A DNA stretch of 64,000 nt from Streptomyces sp. NBC_01481 (GCF_026339995.1 NZ_JAPEPT010000001.1:942501-1006500), one strand, 5' to 3'; positions 8,833 through 17,612 are shown, counted from the stretch's first letter. Program-made: numbers and translations. Notes: a model not told the origin generated them from the letters alone.

Positions 8833-10142
8833 TGGCCCTTCCCAAAGCGTTCTGGCTGCTGTGGTTCGGGCAGACCGTCAGCCGGCTCGGGACGCTCGCC
8901 CCCGCCTTCCTCGTCCTCTACCTGGAGCAGGACGGCCTCGTCGCCCCCGGCACCACCCCGCTCGTCGTCGGACTCTTCGGCGCCGGTGTCGTGCTGTCCG
9001 GGCTGGTGGGAGGGGCACTTGCCGATCTGATCGGGCCGCGCCGGACCATCGTCGCCGCCCAGCCGGTGGCCGCCGCGATGGCCCTGCTGTTTGCCGTCGC
9101 CGACCATGTCGTCGCGTTGTGCGCGCTGTCGCTGATCACCGGGTTCCTGTCGGCCGTGGACCGGCCGGCCGGGGCCGGGCTGATCTCCGCGATCGTTCCG
9201 CAGGAGCAGTTCTCGAAGGCGTACAGCCTCTTCCTCGTCGGCTTCAACATCGGGATGTCGCTGAGCCCGGTCGTCTCCGGGTTCCTCCTCGAAGTCAGCC
9301 CCGGCGCCCTGTTCGTGGTCTGGGCGGCCTCCAGCCTCGTCTACGCGGCCCTGGTGTTCGCGGTGCCCGCCGACCCGCCGTCCGCGCGGGACGCCGACCG
9401 GCCCGCCGGGGCCGCGGCCGCCCTGAAGTCGGCCGCGCGCGGCATCGCCGAACCGTTCCGCACCCCCGTCCTGGTCGGCTTCCTCCTGCTGACCTTCCTG
9501 CTGGCCTGCATCTACCTTCAGGTCAACTCCGCGCTGCCGCTGGACATGCGGGACAGCGGGCTGACCGCCGGGGACATCGGGTTCGTGCTCGCCGTCAACG
9601 CCGTACTGTCGGTCCTGCTGCTGCCGCTCGTCCCCCGCCTCGTCGGCGGGATGCGCGCCCATGTGCCGCTGATCCTGGCCGCCGGGTTCATGGCCCTCGG
9701 CTTCGGCGTCAACGCCTTCGCCGACGGCATGGTCACCTTCACCCTCGCCACCGTCGTCTGGACACTCGGCGAGGTGCTGTGGGCCCCCATGTCCGCGACC
9801 TTCATCGCCGACCGCGCCCCCGCCGGACGCAGCAGCACCTACCAGGGCTCGTACTTCTTCGCCTGGAACGCCGCGTTCGTCGTCGGCAGCCCCGCCGGAC
9901 TGGCCCTCGCCCACGCCCACGGCTACGGATCGCTGTGGCTGTCCGTCCTGGGCCTGGGCCTGGCCGTGACACTCGGCTTCGCGCTGCTGCCGAGGTTGAC
10001 CGGGTTCGCGACCAAGACCGACCCCGAGCCCGACGCCGTCCCCGCGTCGAAGGCCGTCCCCGCGCCCGCCCCCTTCCCGGAGCCGGAAGCCGTCCCCCGA
10101 GCGACCGCCACCGAAGAATCCCTGACCACAAAGACAAGGTGA
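8832..10142 (+). CDS. MFS transporter (drug/metabolite exporter type)
   Basis: 436 aa with about twelve hydrophobic segments. The loop between helices 2 and 3 reads GGALADLIGPRRT, the MFS signature region, and a cytoplasmic loop follows helix 6 (SARDADRPAGA). The C-terminus ends in a Pro/Ala/Glu-rich tail. The ATG at 8832 overlaps the stop of the transposase-like gene as TGATG; an in-frame ATG nine bases upstream is possible. By position it probably exports the cluster's product or confers self-resistance. Confidence 0.85.
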   Translation: MALPKAFWLLWFGQTVSRLGTLAPAFLVLYLEQDGLVAPGTTPLVVGLFGAGVVLSGLVGGALADLIGPRRTIVAAQPVAAAMALLFAVADHVVALCALSLITGFLSAVDRPAGAGLISAIVPQEQFSKAYSLFLVGFNIGMSLSPVVSGFLLEVSPGALFVVWAASSLVYAALVFAVPADPPSARDADRPAGAAAALKSAARGIAEPFRTPVLVGFLLLTFLLACIYLQVNSALPLDMRDSGLTAGDIGFVLAVNAVLSVLLLPLVPRLVGGMRAHVPLILAAGFMALGFGVNAFADGMVTFTLATVVWTLGEVLWAPMSATFIADRAPAGRSSTYQGSYFFAWNAAFVVGSPAGLALAHAHGYGSLWLSVLGLGLAVTLGFALLPRLTGFATKTDPEPDAVPASKAVPAPAPFPEPEAVPRATATEESLTTKTR

Positions 10143-10148
10143 TCCCAC

Positions 10149-10904
10149 ATGTCCGCACCCACCCCCCGCACCGCACTTCTCGTCGGAGCCGCCGGCGGCA
10201 TCCTCAAGGAGGTCTCGCGCCAGCTCGCCGAGGAGGGCCACACGCTCGTCCTCTTCGACCGGGACCCGGAGGCCGTGGGCCGGCTCGCCGAGGAGCTGGG
10301 GCAGATCACGAAGGTCGAGGCCGTCGTCGGTGACATCACCGACATCCCGTCGGCGGAACGCCAACTGACCGACATCGTCGACCGGTTCGCCCCCTCGATC
10401 CTCGTCAACGCCGTCGGCGGCGACACCCGGGTCATCGGCTACGCCGACCTCACCACCGACCACTTCGACCAGTCGTTCCTGGAGAACGTGGTCAGCAGCT
10501 GGATCGCGGTCAAGGTGTGTGCCCCGCGCATGGCCGCCGATGGCTACGGACGCATCGTCAACTTCGCCTCGGCGGGCGGCCGTACGTACAGCCACTTCAA
10601 CAACGCCGCGTACGTCGGGGCCAAGGCCGCAGTCATCGGCATGACCAAGCAGATGGCGTACGAGCTCGCCCCGACCGGGGTCGTCGTCAACGTTGTCGCG
10701 CACGGGCCCATCGCCACCGAGCGGGTCGCGGGGGCGTTCGGGCGGCGCGATCCGGCGCAGCAGGCGGCCGTCCTGGCCAAGCTGCCGACGGGCCGCTACG
10801 GCACCGTCGCCGAGGCCGTCGGCAGCGTGCTCCACCTCTGCTCGGAGAGCGCCGGCTACTCGACCGGATCCGTCATCGACATCAACGGCGGCCTCTACAT
10901 GTGA
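10149..10904 (+). CDS. Short-chain dehydrogenase/reductase
   Basis: 251 aa, normal for classical SDRs. The cofactor loop reads VGAAGGIL (the third Gly of GxxxGxG is Leu, slightly atypical), then DITD, VNAVGG, the catalytic Ser in FASAGG and YxxxK in YVGAK. The C-terminus is typical (GSVIDINGGLYM). It should oxidise an alcohol or reduce a carbonyl with NAD(P)H. It lies six bases after the exporter stop with an AAGGTGATC Shine-Dalgarno in the overlap region. FASAGG and GGLYM resemble the FabG-like group, but the lone Leu in the cofactor loop makes cofactor preference uncertain. Confidence 0.88.
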   Translation: MSAPTPRTALLVGAAGGILKEVSRQLAEEGHTLVLFDRDPEAVGRLAEELGQITKVEAVVGDITDIPSAERQLTDIVDRFAPSILVNAVGGDTRVIGYADLTTDHFDQSFLENVVSSWIAVKVCAPRMAADGYGRIVNFASAGGRTYSHFNNAAYVGAKAAVIGMTKQMAYELAPTGVVVNVVAHGPIATERVAGAFGRRDPAQQAAVLAKLPTGRYGTVAEAVGSVLHLCSESAGYSTGSVIDINGGLYM

Positions 10905-10943
10905 GTCCCGCCCCCGCCCCCCATCGTGACACCGGAGGTTTCC

Positions 10944-11246
10944 ATGGCGAAGTTCGTCGTCGAGTTCGAGTACAACGTCGATCGTGCGGGCCGGGAGCAT
11001 CTGCACCCCGCCCACACCGACTACCTGCGGGCCCTCACCGACAGCGGTGTGCTGCTGCTCGGCGGGCCGCTCCAGGACACCAACGGCGGTCTGCTGGTCT
11101 ACGAGGCCGAGGACCGTGACGCGTTGCAGCGGATTCTGGACGCCGAGCCCTACGTCACGGGCGGCATCGTCTGCCACATCCGTATCCGGCAGTGGGCGCC
11201 TGGTAAGGGGACGTGGGTTGCGGGGCAGCGTCAGGCAGTGGCCTGA
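10944..11246 (+). CDS. YCII-domain protein
   Basis: 100 aa with the YCII/dimeric alpha-beta-barrel layout: MAKFVVEFEYN, a conserved His (LHPAHTDYLRAL), GVLLLGGPL, then ALQRILDAEPY. Members are small enzymes or accessory proteins (muconolactone-isomerase-like fold, chlorohydroquinone dehydrochlorinase relatives) with an active-site His-Asp pair, here HTDY. It could catalyse an isomerisation or lactonisation step next to the enolase-superfamily enzyme. The ATG follows CCGGAGGTTT. The following 109 bp are GC-rich and non-coding, with a weak AAAGGA site for the next gene. Confidence 0.75.
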   Translation: MAKFVVEFEYNVDRAGREHLHPAHTDYLRALTDSGVLLLGGPLQDTNGGLLVYEAEDRDALQRILDAEPYVTGGIVCHIRIRQWAPGKGTWVAGQRQAVA

Positions 11247-11355
11247 GCCCGAGGGTTTTTCGCCCCCCGCCACCCCTACCCATTCCCGCCCCCGGGGGCC
11301 GCGTCCCCAGACCCCCGCTTTCGCGAAGTGACTTTACCCGAAAGGACCAACTGAC

Positions 11356-12699
11356 GTGCTCGTGACGCCAGTTCAGCAAGCTGCCACACCCCTGCGCCGT
11401 GAAGCGCTGCACGTCGGCATCGTCGATCCGGGTATGGACTCGATGCGCCTGCTCAGCGAGACGGCGATGAGGTTTCCCGAAGCGTTGTCGTTCTCGTCGG
11501 GGGCGCCCCACGACGGCACCCACGACCTCGCGAAGCTCTCGTACTACGTCGACCGTTATATCGCGCATCTGCGGGAGAAGGGGGTGCCCGAACAGCGCAT
11601 CACCCGGCTGCACTTCCAGTACGGACCCGTCAACGGGTTCATCCAGGAGGAAGTCGCGTTGATGCTCGCCAGGGACGAGGACATCGATGTCGCGCCCGAG
11701 GCCGTCATGATCACGCACGGCTTCCAGGAGGCGGCGCTCGTCGCCCTGCGGGGGCTGTTCCGGTCGCCCGACGATGTGTTGCTGTCCGTGTCCCCGGCGT
11801 ACGTCGGCATACGCGGGGCCGCCCGCATGCTGGACATCCCCGTCAAGGGCATCACCGAGGGGCCCAACGGGCTCGAACCGGAGGCCGTGGCCGCCGCCGT
11901 GCGCGCCGTGCGCGCCGAGGGCAAGCGGCCCGCCGCGCTCTACCTGGTCCCCGATTTCTCCAACCCGTCCGGCACGGTCGTACCGCTGGAGGCACGGCGG
12001 CGGCTGCTCGCGCTGGCCGCCGAGGAGGGGTTCACCATCCTGGAGGACAACCCGTACGGGCTGTTCGCGAGCGACGAGGAGCGGCTGCCCACGCTGAAGT
12101 CCCTGGACACGCGGGGTGACGTCGTCTACCTCGGTTCCTTCGCCAAGTCCGCGTTCCCCGGCGCTCGGCTCGGCTATCTGGTCGGCGACCGCGAAGTGGT
12201 CGGCGAGGACGGCGCCCGGCGCACCCTCGCCCAGGAGCTCTCCAAGGCCAAGGCGATGTTCACGGTCGGCTCGTCGTCGCTCTCCCAGGCGGCGATCGGC
12301 GGCATCCTCGTCGACGCCGGCCACGACCTGCGCTCCGCCACCCGCGACCTGGCCGCCGTCTACCAGGAACGGCTCGCCGCCACCCTCGACGCCCTCGCCG
12401 AGCACTTCCCACCCGAGCGGTACGCCGAGCACGGGGTGCGCTGGAACCGGCCGCGCGGCGGTTTCTTCCTGGTCGTCGAGGTGCCCTTCGAGGCCGACCT
12501 GGTTGCCATGGAGCGGTCGGCCCGCGACTACGCCGTCAGCTGGGCGCCGATGAGCATGTTCCACCTCGAAGGCGGCGGCGAACGCGCCCTGCGCCTCGGC
12601 TTCAGCAACCTCACCCCCGCCGCGATCCGCGAGGGCATCACCCGCCTGGCCCGCTTCATCGAGGACGAGTCCACGTCCACCTCGGAGGCCACCTCATGA
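11356..12699 (+). CDS. PLP-dependent aminotransferase, class I/II (2-aminoadipate/MocR-like)
   Basis: 447 aa, fold-type I. LEDNPYG carries the Asp/Tyr that contact PLP; the Schiff-base Lys is in YLGSFAKSAFPGARLGY; the C-terminal Arg (RLGF) binds the substrate carboxylate. There is no N-terminal GntR domain, so it is an enzyme, not a MocR regulator. It probably makes an amino acid from a 2-oxo acid, or the reverse, for one of the ligases here. The GTG at 11356 has AAAGGA nine bases upstream; a GTG at 11362 is possible. The stop overlaps the ATP-grasp gene by four bases. Confidence 0.88.
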   Translation: MLVTPVQQAATPLRREALHVGIVDPGMDSMRLLSETAMRFPEALSFSSGAPHDGTHDLAKLSYYVDRYIAHLREKGVPEQRITRLHFQYGPVNGFIQEEVALMLARDEDIDVAPEAVMITHGFQEAALVALRGLFRSPDDVLLSVSPAYVGIRGAARMLDIPVKGITEGPNGLEPEAVAAAVRAVRAEGKRPAALYLVPDFSNPSGTVVPLEARRRLLALAAEEGFTILEDNPYGLFASDEERLPTLKSLDTRGDVVYLGSFAKSAFPGARLGYLVGDREVVGEDGARRTLAQELSKAKAMFTVGSSSLSQAAIGGILVDAGHDLRSATRDLAAVYQERLAATLDALAEHFPPERYAEHGVRWNRPRGGFFLVVEVPFEADLVAMERSARDYAVSWAPMSMFHLEGGGERALRLGFSNLTPAAIREGITRLARFIEDESTSTSEATS

Positions 12700-13961
12700 G
12701 CAGCACACCCACCCGCCCCGTCGCCGTCATCGTCGACGGCTACTCCTCCGGCAACTTCTACCCCGCCGCCTTCGCCGCGTACGGCACGGACGTCGTCCAC
12801 ATCCAGTCCACCCCGGAGCTGATCCCGGCGATGGCGCCGCCGGACCTCACCGCGTACAAGGAGAACATCGTCGGCCACGGCGGCGAGGCCGCCCTTGTCG
12901 AGCGGTTGCGCGCCTTCGGACCCGTGTGTGTGATCGCCGGGCAGGAGTCGTCCGTGCCGCTCGCCGACCGGCTGAGCGAGGCGGTCGGCGTCCCCTCCAA
13001 CGGCTCGGCGCTGTCGCCGGCCCGCCGCGACAAGTACGAGATGATCGAGACGCTGCGCCGGGCCGGGGTGCGCTGCGCGCGGCAGTTCAAGACCGACGAC
13101 CCGGACGCGGCGGTGAACTGGGCTGAAGATCACGGAAGTTACCCGGTCGTCGTCAAGCCGCTCAGCTCGGCGGCCTCCGACGGCGTCTTCGTCTGCGACG
13201 GCCCCGACGCGGTGCGCGCCGCCGCCCGGACCGTCCTCGACGCCCCGAACATGTTCGGCCTCGCCAACACCGAGATCCTCGTGCAGTCCTACCTCAAGGG
13301 CACCGAGTACATCGTCGACACGGTCAGCTGCGGCGGCGAGCGGTACGTCTGCGGCGTCTGGGAGTACGAGAAGACGCTGCTGCCGTCCGGCAAGAACATC
13401 TACAACCGCGACCTCCTCGCCGACCCGGACGACAACCCGGTGGTCGCCGCCCTCACCTCGTATGTCGACGAGGTCCTCGCCGCGCTCGGCGTCGCCTGGG
13501 GGCCGGCCCACGCCGAGGTCATCGTCACCGACGAGGGCCCCGTCCTGGTCGAGATCGGCACCCGTCTCAACGGCAACATCAACGCGCCCTTCCACGACGT
13601 GTGCCTCGGCCACAACCAGGCGGCGCTCACGGCGCGGGCGTACACCCGGCCCGGCGAGTTCCGCGCCGAGTACGCCGGCCGGACGTACGCCCGGCTGCAG
13701 CCCGCCGTCGTCTACAACACCCCGACCGAGCTGGACGGTGTCGTGGAGTCCGTCGACGAGACGGCCGTGGCGGAGATCCGGTCCCTGGAGAGCGTGTTCT
13801 TCACGGCGGTCAAGTTCGGACCCGGTGCCCGGATCAAGCCGACGGTCGACCTGCTGACCAGCTCCCTGCGCGTGTTCTTCACGGCACCGGACGACACGAC
13901 CCTGACGGCCGACTACGAGAAGGTCCGCTCGCTGAAGGACGCGGTGTACCGCGTCGCCTGA
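12696..13961 (+). CDS. ATP-grasp carboxylate-amine ligase
   Basis: 421 aa in three ATP-grasp parts: an N-terminal preATP-grasp fold (VAVIVDGYSSGNF...), a central domain with the nucleotide-binding Lys in YPVVVKPLSS, and the metal-binding VLVEIGTRLNGN. It resembles the BacD/RizA-type L-amino-acid ligases and other stand-alone peptide-bond formers that go through an acyl-phosphate. Together with GH3 it gives this cluster two mechanistically distinct ligases without an NRPS. The ATG overlaps the aminotransferase stop (ATGA), suggesting the aminotransferase product may be its substrate. Confidence 0.85.
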   Translation: MSSTPTRPVAVIVDGYSSGNFYPAAFAAYGTDVVHIQSTPELIPAMAPPDLTAYKENIVGHGGEAALVERLRAFGPVCVIAGQESSVPLADRLSEAVGVPSNGSALSPARRDKYEMIETLRRAGVRCARQFKTDDPDAAVNWAEDHGSYPVVVKPLSSAASDGVFVCDGPDAVRAAARTVLDAPNMFGLANTEILVQSYLKGTEYIVDTVSCGGERYVCGVWEYEKTLLPSGKNIYNRDLLADPDDNPVVAALTSYVDEVLAALGVAWGPAHAEVIVTDEGPVLVEIGTRLNGNINAPFHDVCLGHNQAALTARAYTRPGEFRAEYAGRTYARLQPAVVYNTPTELDGVVESVDETAVAEIRSLESVFFTAVKFGPGARIKPTVDLLTSSLRVFFTAPDDTTLTADYEKVRSLKDAVYRVA

Positions 13962-14009
13962 CCATCGTTCTTTCCCCTCTTACGACTTACTTCCCCGGAG
14001 GCTTCTGTC

Positions 14010-15119
14010 ATGCACAGCCGTATCGGTCTCTTCCTGTCCCCCGTCCACGAGACCGGCCAGGACCCGCACCTGGCGATCCGCCGGAACCTGGACCTCGTCG
14101 AGTACGTCGACGACCTCAACTTCGACGAGGCGTGGTTCGGTGAGCACCACACGCTGGGCTGGGGTCTGGTCGGGGCGCCCGAGACGCTGATAGCCGCCGC
14201 CTCGCAGCGAACCACCCAGATCAAGCTGGCCCACGGTGTCGTACCGCTCTCCGGCCACCACCCCTTCCACGTGGCGAGCCGCGCCGTCCACCTCGACCAC
14301 CTCACGCGCGGCCGTTACATCCTGGGCGTCGGCCCTGGCGTGCCCTTCGACGCGAAGATGTTCGGCCTGGAGCAGCCGGTGCAGCGCCGCCGCCTGGAGG
14401 AGGCCCTGCCGACGGTCCTGGAACTCGTCAACGGTGACGAGCGGATCACCAAGCAGACCGACTGGTTCGACCTGCGCGACGCCAAGCTCCAGCTGCCCCG
14501 GTTCAGCCCGCAGGGCATCGAGGTCGCCGTCGCCACCTCCGGGACCTCGCAGTCCAGCCCGCGCCTGATCGGCCAGTACGGGCTGAGCATGACCTCGTTC
14601 GCGCTCCCTTTCGCGCTGCTCACGCCGGGCGCGCCCGCGCACATCAACCTCGCCCACCAGTGGAAGTACGCGGAGGAGGCCGCCGCCGAGCACGGGCAGA
14701 CCCTGGACCGCGACAAGTGGCGCATCGCGTTGCCGGTGCATGTGGCGGAGACCCGCGAGGAGGCGTACGCGGACGTCCGCGAGGGCTACGATCGCTGGCT
14801 GTTCGAGTACTTCGGCAAGGCGGCCGGGCGTGACGTCCTCAGCCCCGAAGTGCCGCGCGAGAAGGCGCTGGAGGCCCGGGTCGAGGCGGGCGGCGCGCTC
14901 GTAGGCTCTGTGGACGACGTGGTCGCCGGCATCGAGCGCCTCCACGAGATCACCGGCGGCTTCGGCACGCTGCTCGTCTACGTCGCCGACTGGACGTCCT
15001 GGGAGAAGACCAACCGCAGCATGGAACTGCTGGCCCGCCATGTCGCACCGCGCATCACCGGCTCGGCGGCGCGCCCGCAGGAGGCGGTGGACTTCGCGAT
15101 CGCCAGCCGCAAGAAGTAG
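14010..15119 (+). CDS. Luciferase-like (LLM) flavin-dependent monooxygenase
   Basis: 369 aa of the bacterial-luciferase superfamily (TIM barrel using reduced FMN or F420). Markers are the N-terminal EAWFGEHH, KLAHGVVPLSGHHP, DHLTRGRYILGVGPG and a central VAVATSGTS. Without a partner subunit it probably acts as a homodimer hydroxylating or N-oxygenating a substrate or inserting oxygen (Baeyer-Villiger type). A flavin reductase follows 170 bp downstream and would supply reduced FMN. The ATG has CCGGAGGC at good distance. An F420-dependent role is less likely because the reductase is adjacent. Confidence 0.87.
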   Translation: MHSRIGLFLSPVHETGQDPHLAIRRNLDLVEYVDDLNFDEAWFGEHHTLGWGLVGAPETLIAAASQRTTQIKLAHGVVPLSGHHPFHVASRAVHLDHLTRGRYILGVGPGVPFDAKMFGLEQPVQRRRLEEALPTVLELVNGDERITKQTDWFDLRDAKLQLPRFSPQGIEVAVATSGTSQSSPRLIGQYGLSMTSFALPFALLTPGAPAHINLAHQWKYAEEAAAEHGQTLDRDKWRIALPVHVAETREEAYADVREGYDRWLFEYFGKAAGRDVLSPEVPREKALEARVEAGGALVGSVDDVVAGIERLHEITGGFGTLLVYVADWTSWEKTNRSMELLARHVAPRITGSAARPQEAVDFAIASRKK

Positions 15120-15291
15120 GCGGGCCGGGGGCCCGAGGAGGCAGGCCGCGTCGGCACGGCTGGCGGAGGTACGGCCGACGCGCTCCGGAAGTCCTCCTCG
15201 CCGCCCCGCCGTCAATCACGTCACTCACGCCACGTCACGCCGGGCCGTTTCCTCGGCCCGGCCGGGCGCCCCACCCGATCGGAAAGAACTC

Positions 15292-15768
15292 ATGCTGGAG
15301 CAACGCTCGTTCCGCGACATACTCGGCCGGTTCACCACGGGAGTGGTACTGGTCACCGCAGACACGGCCGAGGGCCCCAAGGGCATGGCGGTCAACTCCT
15401 TCACCTCCGTCTCGTTGACCCCCCCGCTGGTCGCCCTGTGCGCCGCGGACACCTCCTCCACCTGGCCGGCCATCCGCGACACCGGTTCCTTCGCGGTGAC
15501 GATCCTCGGCGACCGGCACGCGGAACTCTGCCGCCTGTTCAGCACGAAGGGCGCCGACCGCTTCGCCGCCGGCGACTGGTCGACGACCCGTGCCGGGCAC
15601 CCCATCCCCGCCGACGGCCTGGGCTGGCTGGACTGCCGCATCACCACGGTCCATCCGGCGGGCGACCACGAACTGGTCATCGCCGAGGCCCTGGAGGGCG
15701 CCCTGACCGAACAGGCGGACCCCCTGGTGTTCCACGCCGGCCGCTTCACGGCCCTGGCAGCGGCCTGA
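15292..15768 (+). CDS. Flavin reductase (FMN-binding split barrel)
   Basis: 158 aa, typical of the HpaC-like small component of two-component monooxygenases. FTTGVVLVTA, GMAVNSFTSVSLTPPLV and the FAVTIL/F.....DR blocks form the split-barrel flavin site. It would reduce FMN with NAD(P)H and feed the preceding LLM monooxygenase. The ATG follows GGAAAG. The 170 bp upstream contain no gene; the 334 bp downstream (15769-16102) contain none either but hold a GGCCGGTTCGG sequence at 15803-15813. Confidence 0.87.
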   Translation: MLEQRSFRDILGRFTTGVVLVTADTAEGPKGMAVNSFTSVSLTPPLVALCAADTSSTWPAIRDTGSFAVTILGDRHAELCRLFSTKGADRFAAGDWSTTRAGHPIPADGLGWLDCRITTVHPAGDHELVIAEALEGALTEQADPLVFHAGRFTALAAA

Positions 15769-15802
15769 GACGAACGAACACCGACGCGTTTCGGGTTGGT
15801 TC

Positions 15803-15813
15803 GGCCGGTTCGG
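15803..15813 (+). promoter_or_regulatory. Possible gamma-butyrolactone-receptor half-site
   Basis: The 11-mer matches the ArpA-type half-site consensus GG(T/C)CGGT(A/T)(T/C)G(T/G) as I remember it. The other half of the expected palindrome is not evident. It lies in the 334-bp gap upstream of the AfsA-like gene. A single GC-rich match can occur by chance. Confidence 0.2.
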
Positions 15814-16102
15814 TTGGTGTGGTGGCTTGGCGGTCGGCCCCGGCACCCGCCCCGGCTTCGCCCCCCTGAGCCGGCGGTCCGGTGCGGTCCCGGTCTCGGG
15901 CCGGCGATCCGGGGGGCCAGCGGTGTCCGGCGATCCGGTTCGGTGCCGGACACGGCCGACGGCCGCCCGTCACCGCCTGACTCCTCCCGTCCACCGGGCC
16001 GAGGCCACCGGCGTCCTCGGCCCGGCCCTGTCCCCCCGGCCTGGCATCCGCACCGGTTCCGGTTCATGCCCCGCGTCGACGCCCACCAGAAAGGCAACCT
16101 GC

Positions 16103-17059
16103 GTGTCCCTCACCGATCCCACACTCACCGCGCCCCTGCCGCCGGATGCCAGGGACGACGCCGACCTCCACTTCGTGCGGACCGCCCCACGCCATCTCGT
16201 CGACCGCAGCGCGGTGGCCGAGGTACTGATCACGGATTGGCGGCGGCTGGGCCCCGACGCCTTTCGGCTGGGCGCGCAGTGGCCGCGCGGGCACCACTTC
16301 TACGCGCCCATCGCCGGTACCTGGTACGACCCCCTGCTCGCCGCCGAGTCACTGCGGCAGGCGTCCGTCCTGGTCGGGCAGACGTACTACGGAGTCCCGG
16401 CGGACCATGACTTCACCATCGCAGAACTGGAGTTCGAGGTCGTGCCGGGTGCCATTCTGCTCGGCACCCGCCCCGCCGAGGTACGCCTCGACGTCGCGGC
16501 CACGGACGTACGGCATCGCCACGGCACCCCGACCGCGCTCACGCTGGAGGCCGACCTGCTGCGCGGCGGCGACTTCGCCGGTGCCGGACGGCTGACCCTG
16601 CACACGACGGCTCCCCGCGACCCCGCCGCAGGGGAGGGCGGCGGGTACCCGCCGCTGCCCGACCCCGTCCCGCCGGCGATCGTGGGCCGGTTCGACGAAC
16701 GCGACGTCGTCCTCGGCGTCCCCGGCTCCGCCGGTGCCCGCCGGGGGCTGGTCTGGGACCTGCGGATCGACCCCGGACACCCGGTGCTCTTCAACCACCC
16801 CACCGACGAGATCCCTGGGATGGTCCTTCTGGAGGCCGCCCGCCAGGCCGTCCAGGCGGCCTGCGCCCCGTACCGCGTACTCCCCGTGGAACTGCGCAGC
16901 GCCTTCCATTTCCCCCTGAGCCTGTCCGCCCCCTGCCACATCTCCGCGACGCGGCTCCCCGCGCAGGACGCGAGCGAGGACGCCGCCCTCCGGGTCACCG
17001 CCTGGCAGTCCGGCCGCCTGGCCTTCGACAGCCTGGTGGTGGCGAGTCTGTGTGACTGA
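16103..17059 (+). CDS. AfsA-family gamma-butyrolactone biosynthesis protein
   Basis: 318 aa, close to the usual AfsA/ScbA length, with two hot-dog repeats: an N-terminal block (LVDRSAVAEVLITDW, then FYAP) and a C-terminal block (VLFNHPTDEIPGMVLLEAARQA). AfsA proteins condense a beta-ketoacyl group with dihydroxyacetone phosphate, the first step to A-factor-like signals. The GTG at 16103 is chosen for the upstream AGAAAGG; an upstream extension is open but lacks family similarity. No TetR-type butyrolactone receptor lies in this window. It could make the signal controlling the preceding cluster, or have been recruited to make a furan/butenolide product. Confidence 0.85.
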   Translation: MSLTDPTLTAPLPPDARDDADLHFVRTAPRHLVDRSAVAEVLITDWRRLGPDAFRLGAQWPRGHHFYAPIAGTWYDPLLAAESLRQASVLVGQTYYGVPADHDFTIAELEFEVVPGAILLGTRPAEVRLDVAATDVRHRHGTPTALTLEADLLRGGDFAGAGRLTLHTTAPRDPAAGEGGGYPPLPDPVPPAIVGRFDERDVVLGVPGSAGARRGLVWDLRIDPGHPVLFNHPTDEIPGMVLLEAARQAVQAACAPYRVLPVELRSAFHFPLSLSAPCHISATRLPAQDASEDAALRVTAWQSGRLAFDSLVVASLCD

Positions 17060-17490
17060 GTACGCGCCCTGGTGCTCCCGGCGGTGGGGCGCAGCCGGGT
17101 GGGTGACTATGAGCTCGGTAGCGCGGGTGGTGTGTTGGGTGCGGGTCGGTGGGCGTTGGTCGTGCAGTTCCTCACGCTCAGCTTGGTGTTCAAAACACCA
17201 AGCGCATCCGCCATCGCAGCAGTGCCGCCGGCCTCGAAGCGGTGCACCGCCTCAGCCCGCCCCCGCACCGGGGTGGAGCCTCCGCGCGTTGGAAACTACG
17301 TCGGCGTGGTCATCGGTGGCGCCGTGAGCGGGCTCCTCGGCTCCACCGGCCAGTTCCGTCTCGCCTACGCGGCACCGGCCGCCCTGGCGCTTCTTCTCCT
17401 GGCCGCCGCCCGCCACTTCACCCAGCCGCCGCGCGGGACGCAGCCGATTGCCGCCCGCCAGACGCGCTGTCGTCACGGGTCGGCACCGTC
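17060..17490 (+). pseudogene. Decayed MFS-transporter C-terminal fragment
   Basis: Frame 17072-17494 encodes segments that fit the last third of an MFS drug exporter: AIAAVPP...TASARP (cf. the VPP..GTAS motif before helix 11), GNYVGVVIGGAVSGLLG and a final helix AYAAPAALALLLLAA. The N-terminal two thirds are missing and a strong hairpin interrupts the frame, so I read it as a remnant. From 17491 to 17874 I see no further gene, only the upstream region of the RiPP precursor. Confidence 0.4.
17181..17203. terminator. Perfect hairpin downstream of AfsA-like gene
   Basis: A 10-bp perfect stem (17181-17190 with 17194-17203) with a 3-base loop, about 120 bases after the AfsA-like stop. There is no T-run. 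It probably works as a transcription terminator or mRNA-end stabiliser in either direction. Confidence 0.5.
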
Positions 17491-17612
17491 ATAGCAGCCT
17501 GGATTGCTGACACGCAAACGCATGCACGCATCCCCTCTTACCGGGGGTACTGGGCGTACCTATCACGAACTCCCCTGTAGGAAAAGCCAGTTGATGTGAG
17601 TCCGCTTGTGGA

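Noticed and set aside
8454..11273. 939-aa minus-strand open frame
   Set aside because: Antisense to the transposase tail, MFS, SDR and YCII genes; low-complexity translation with no recognisable domain.
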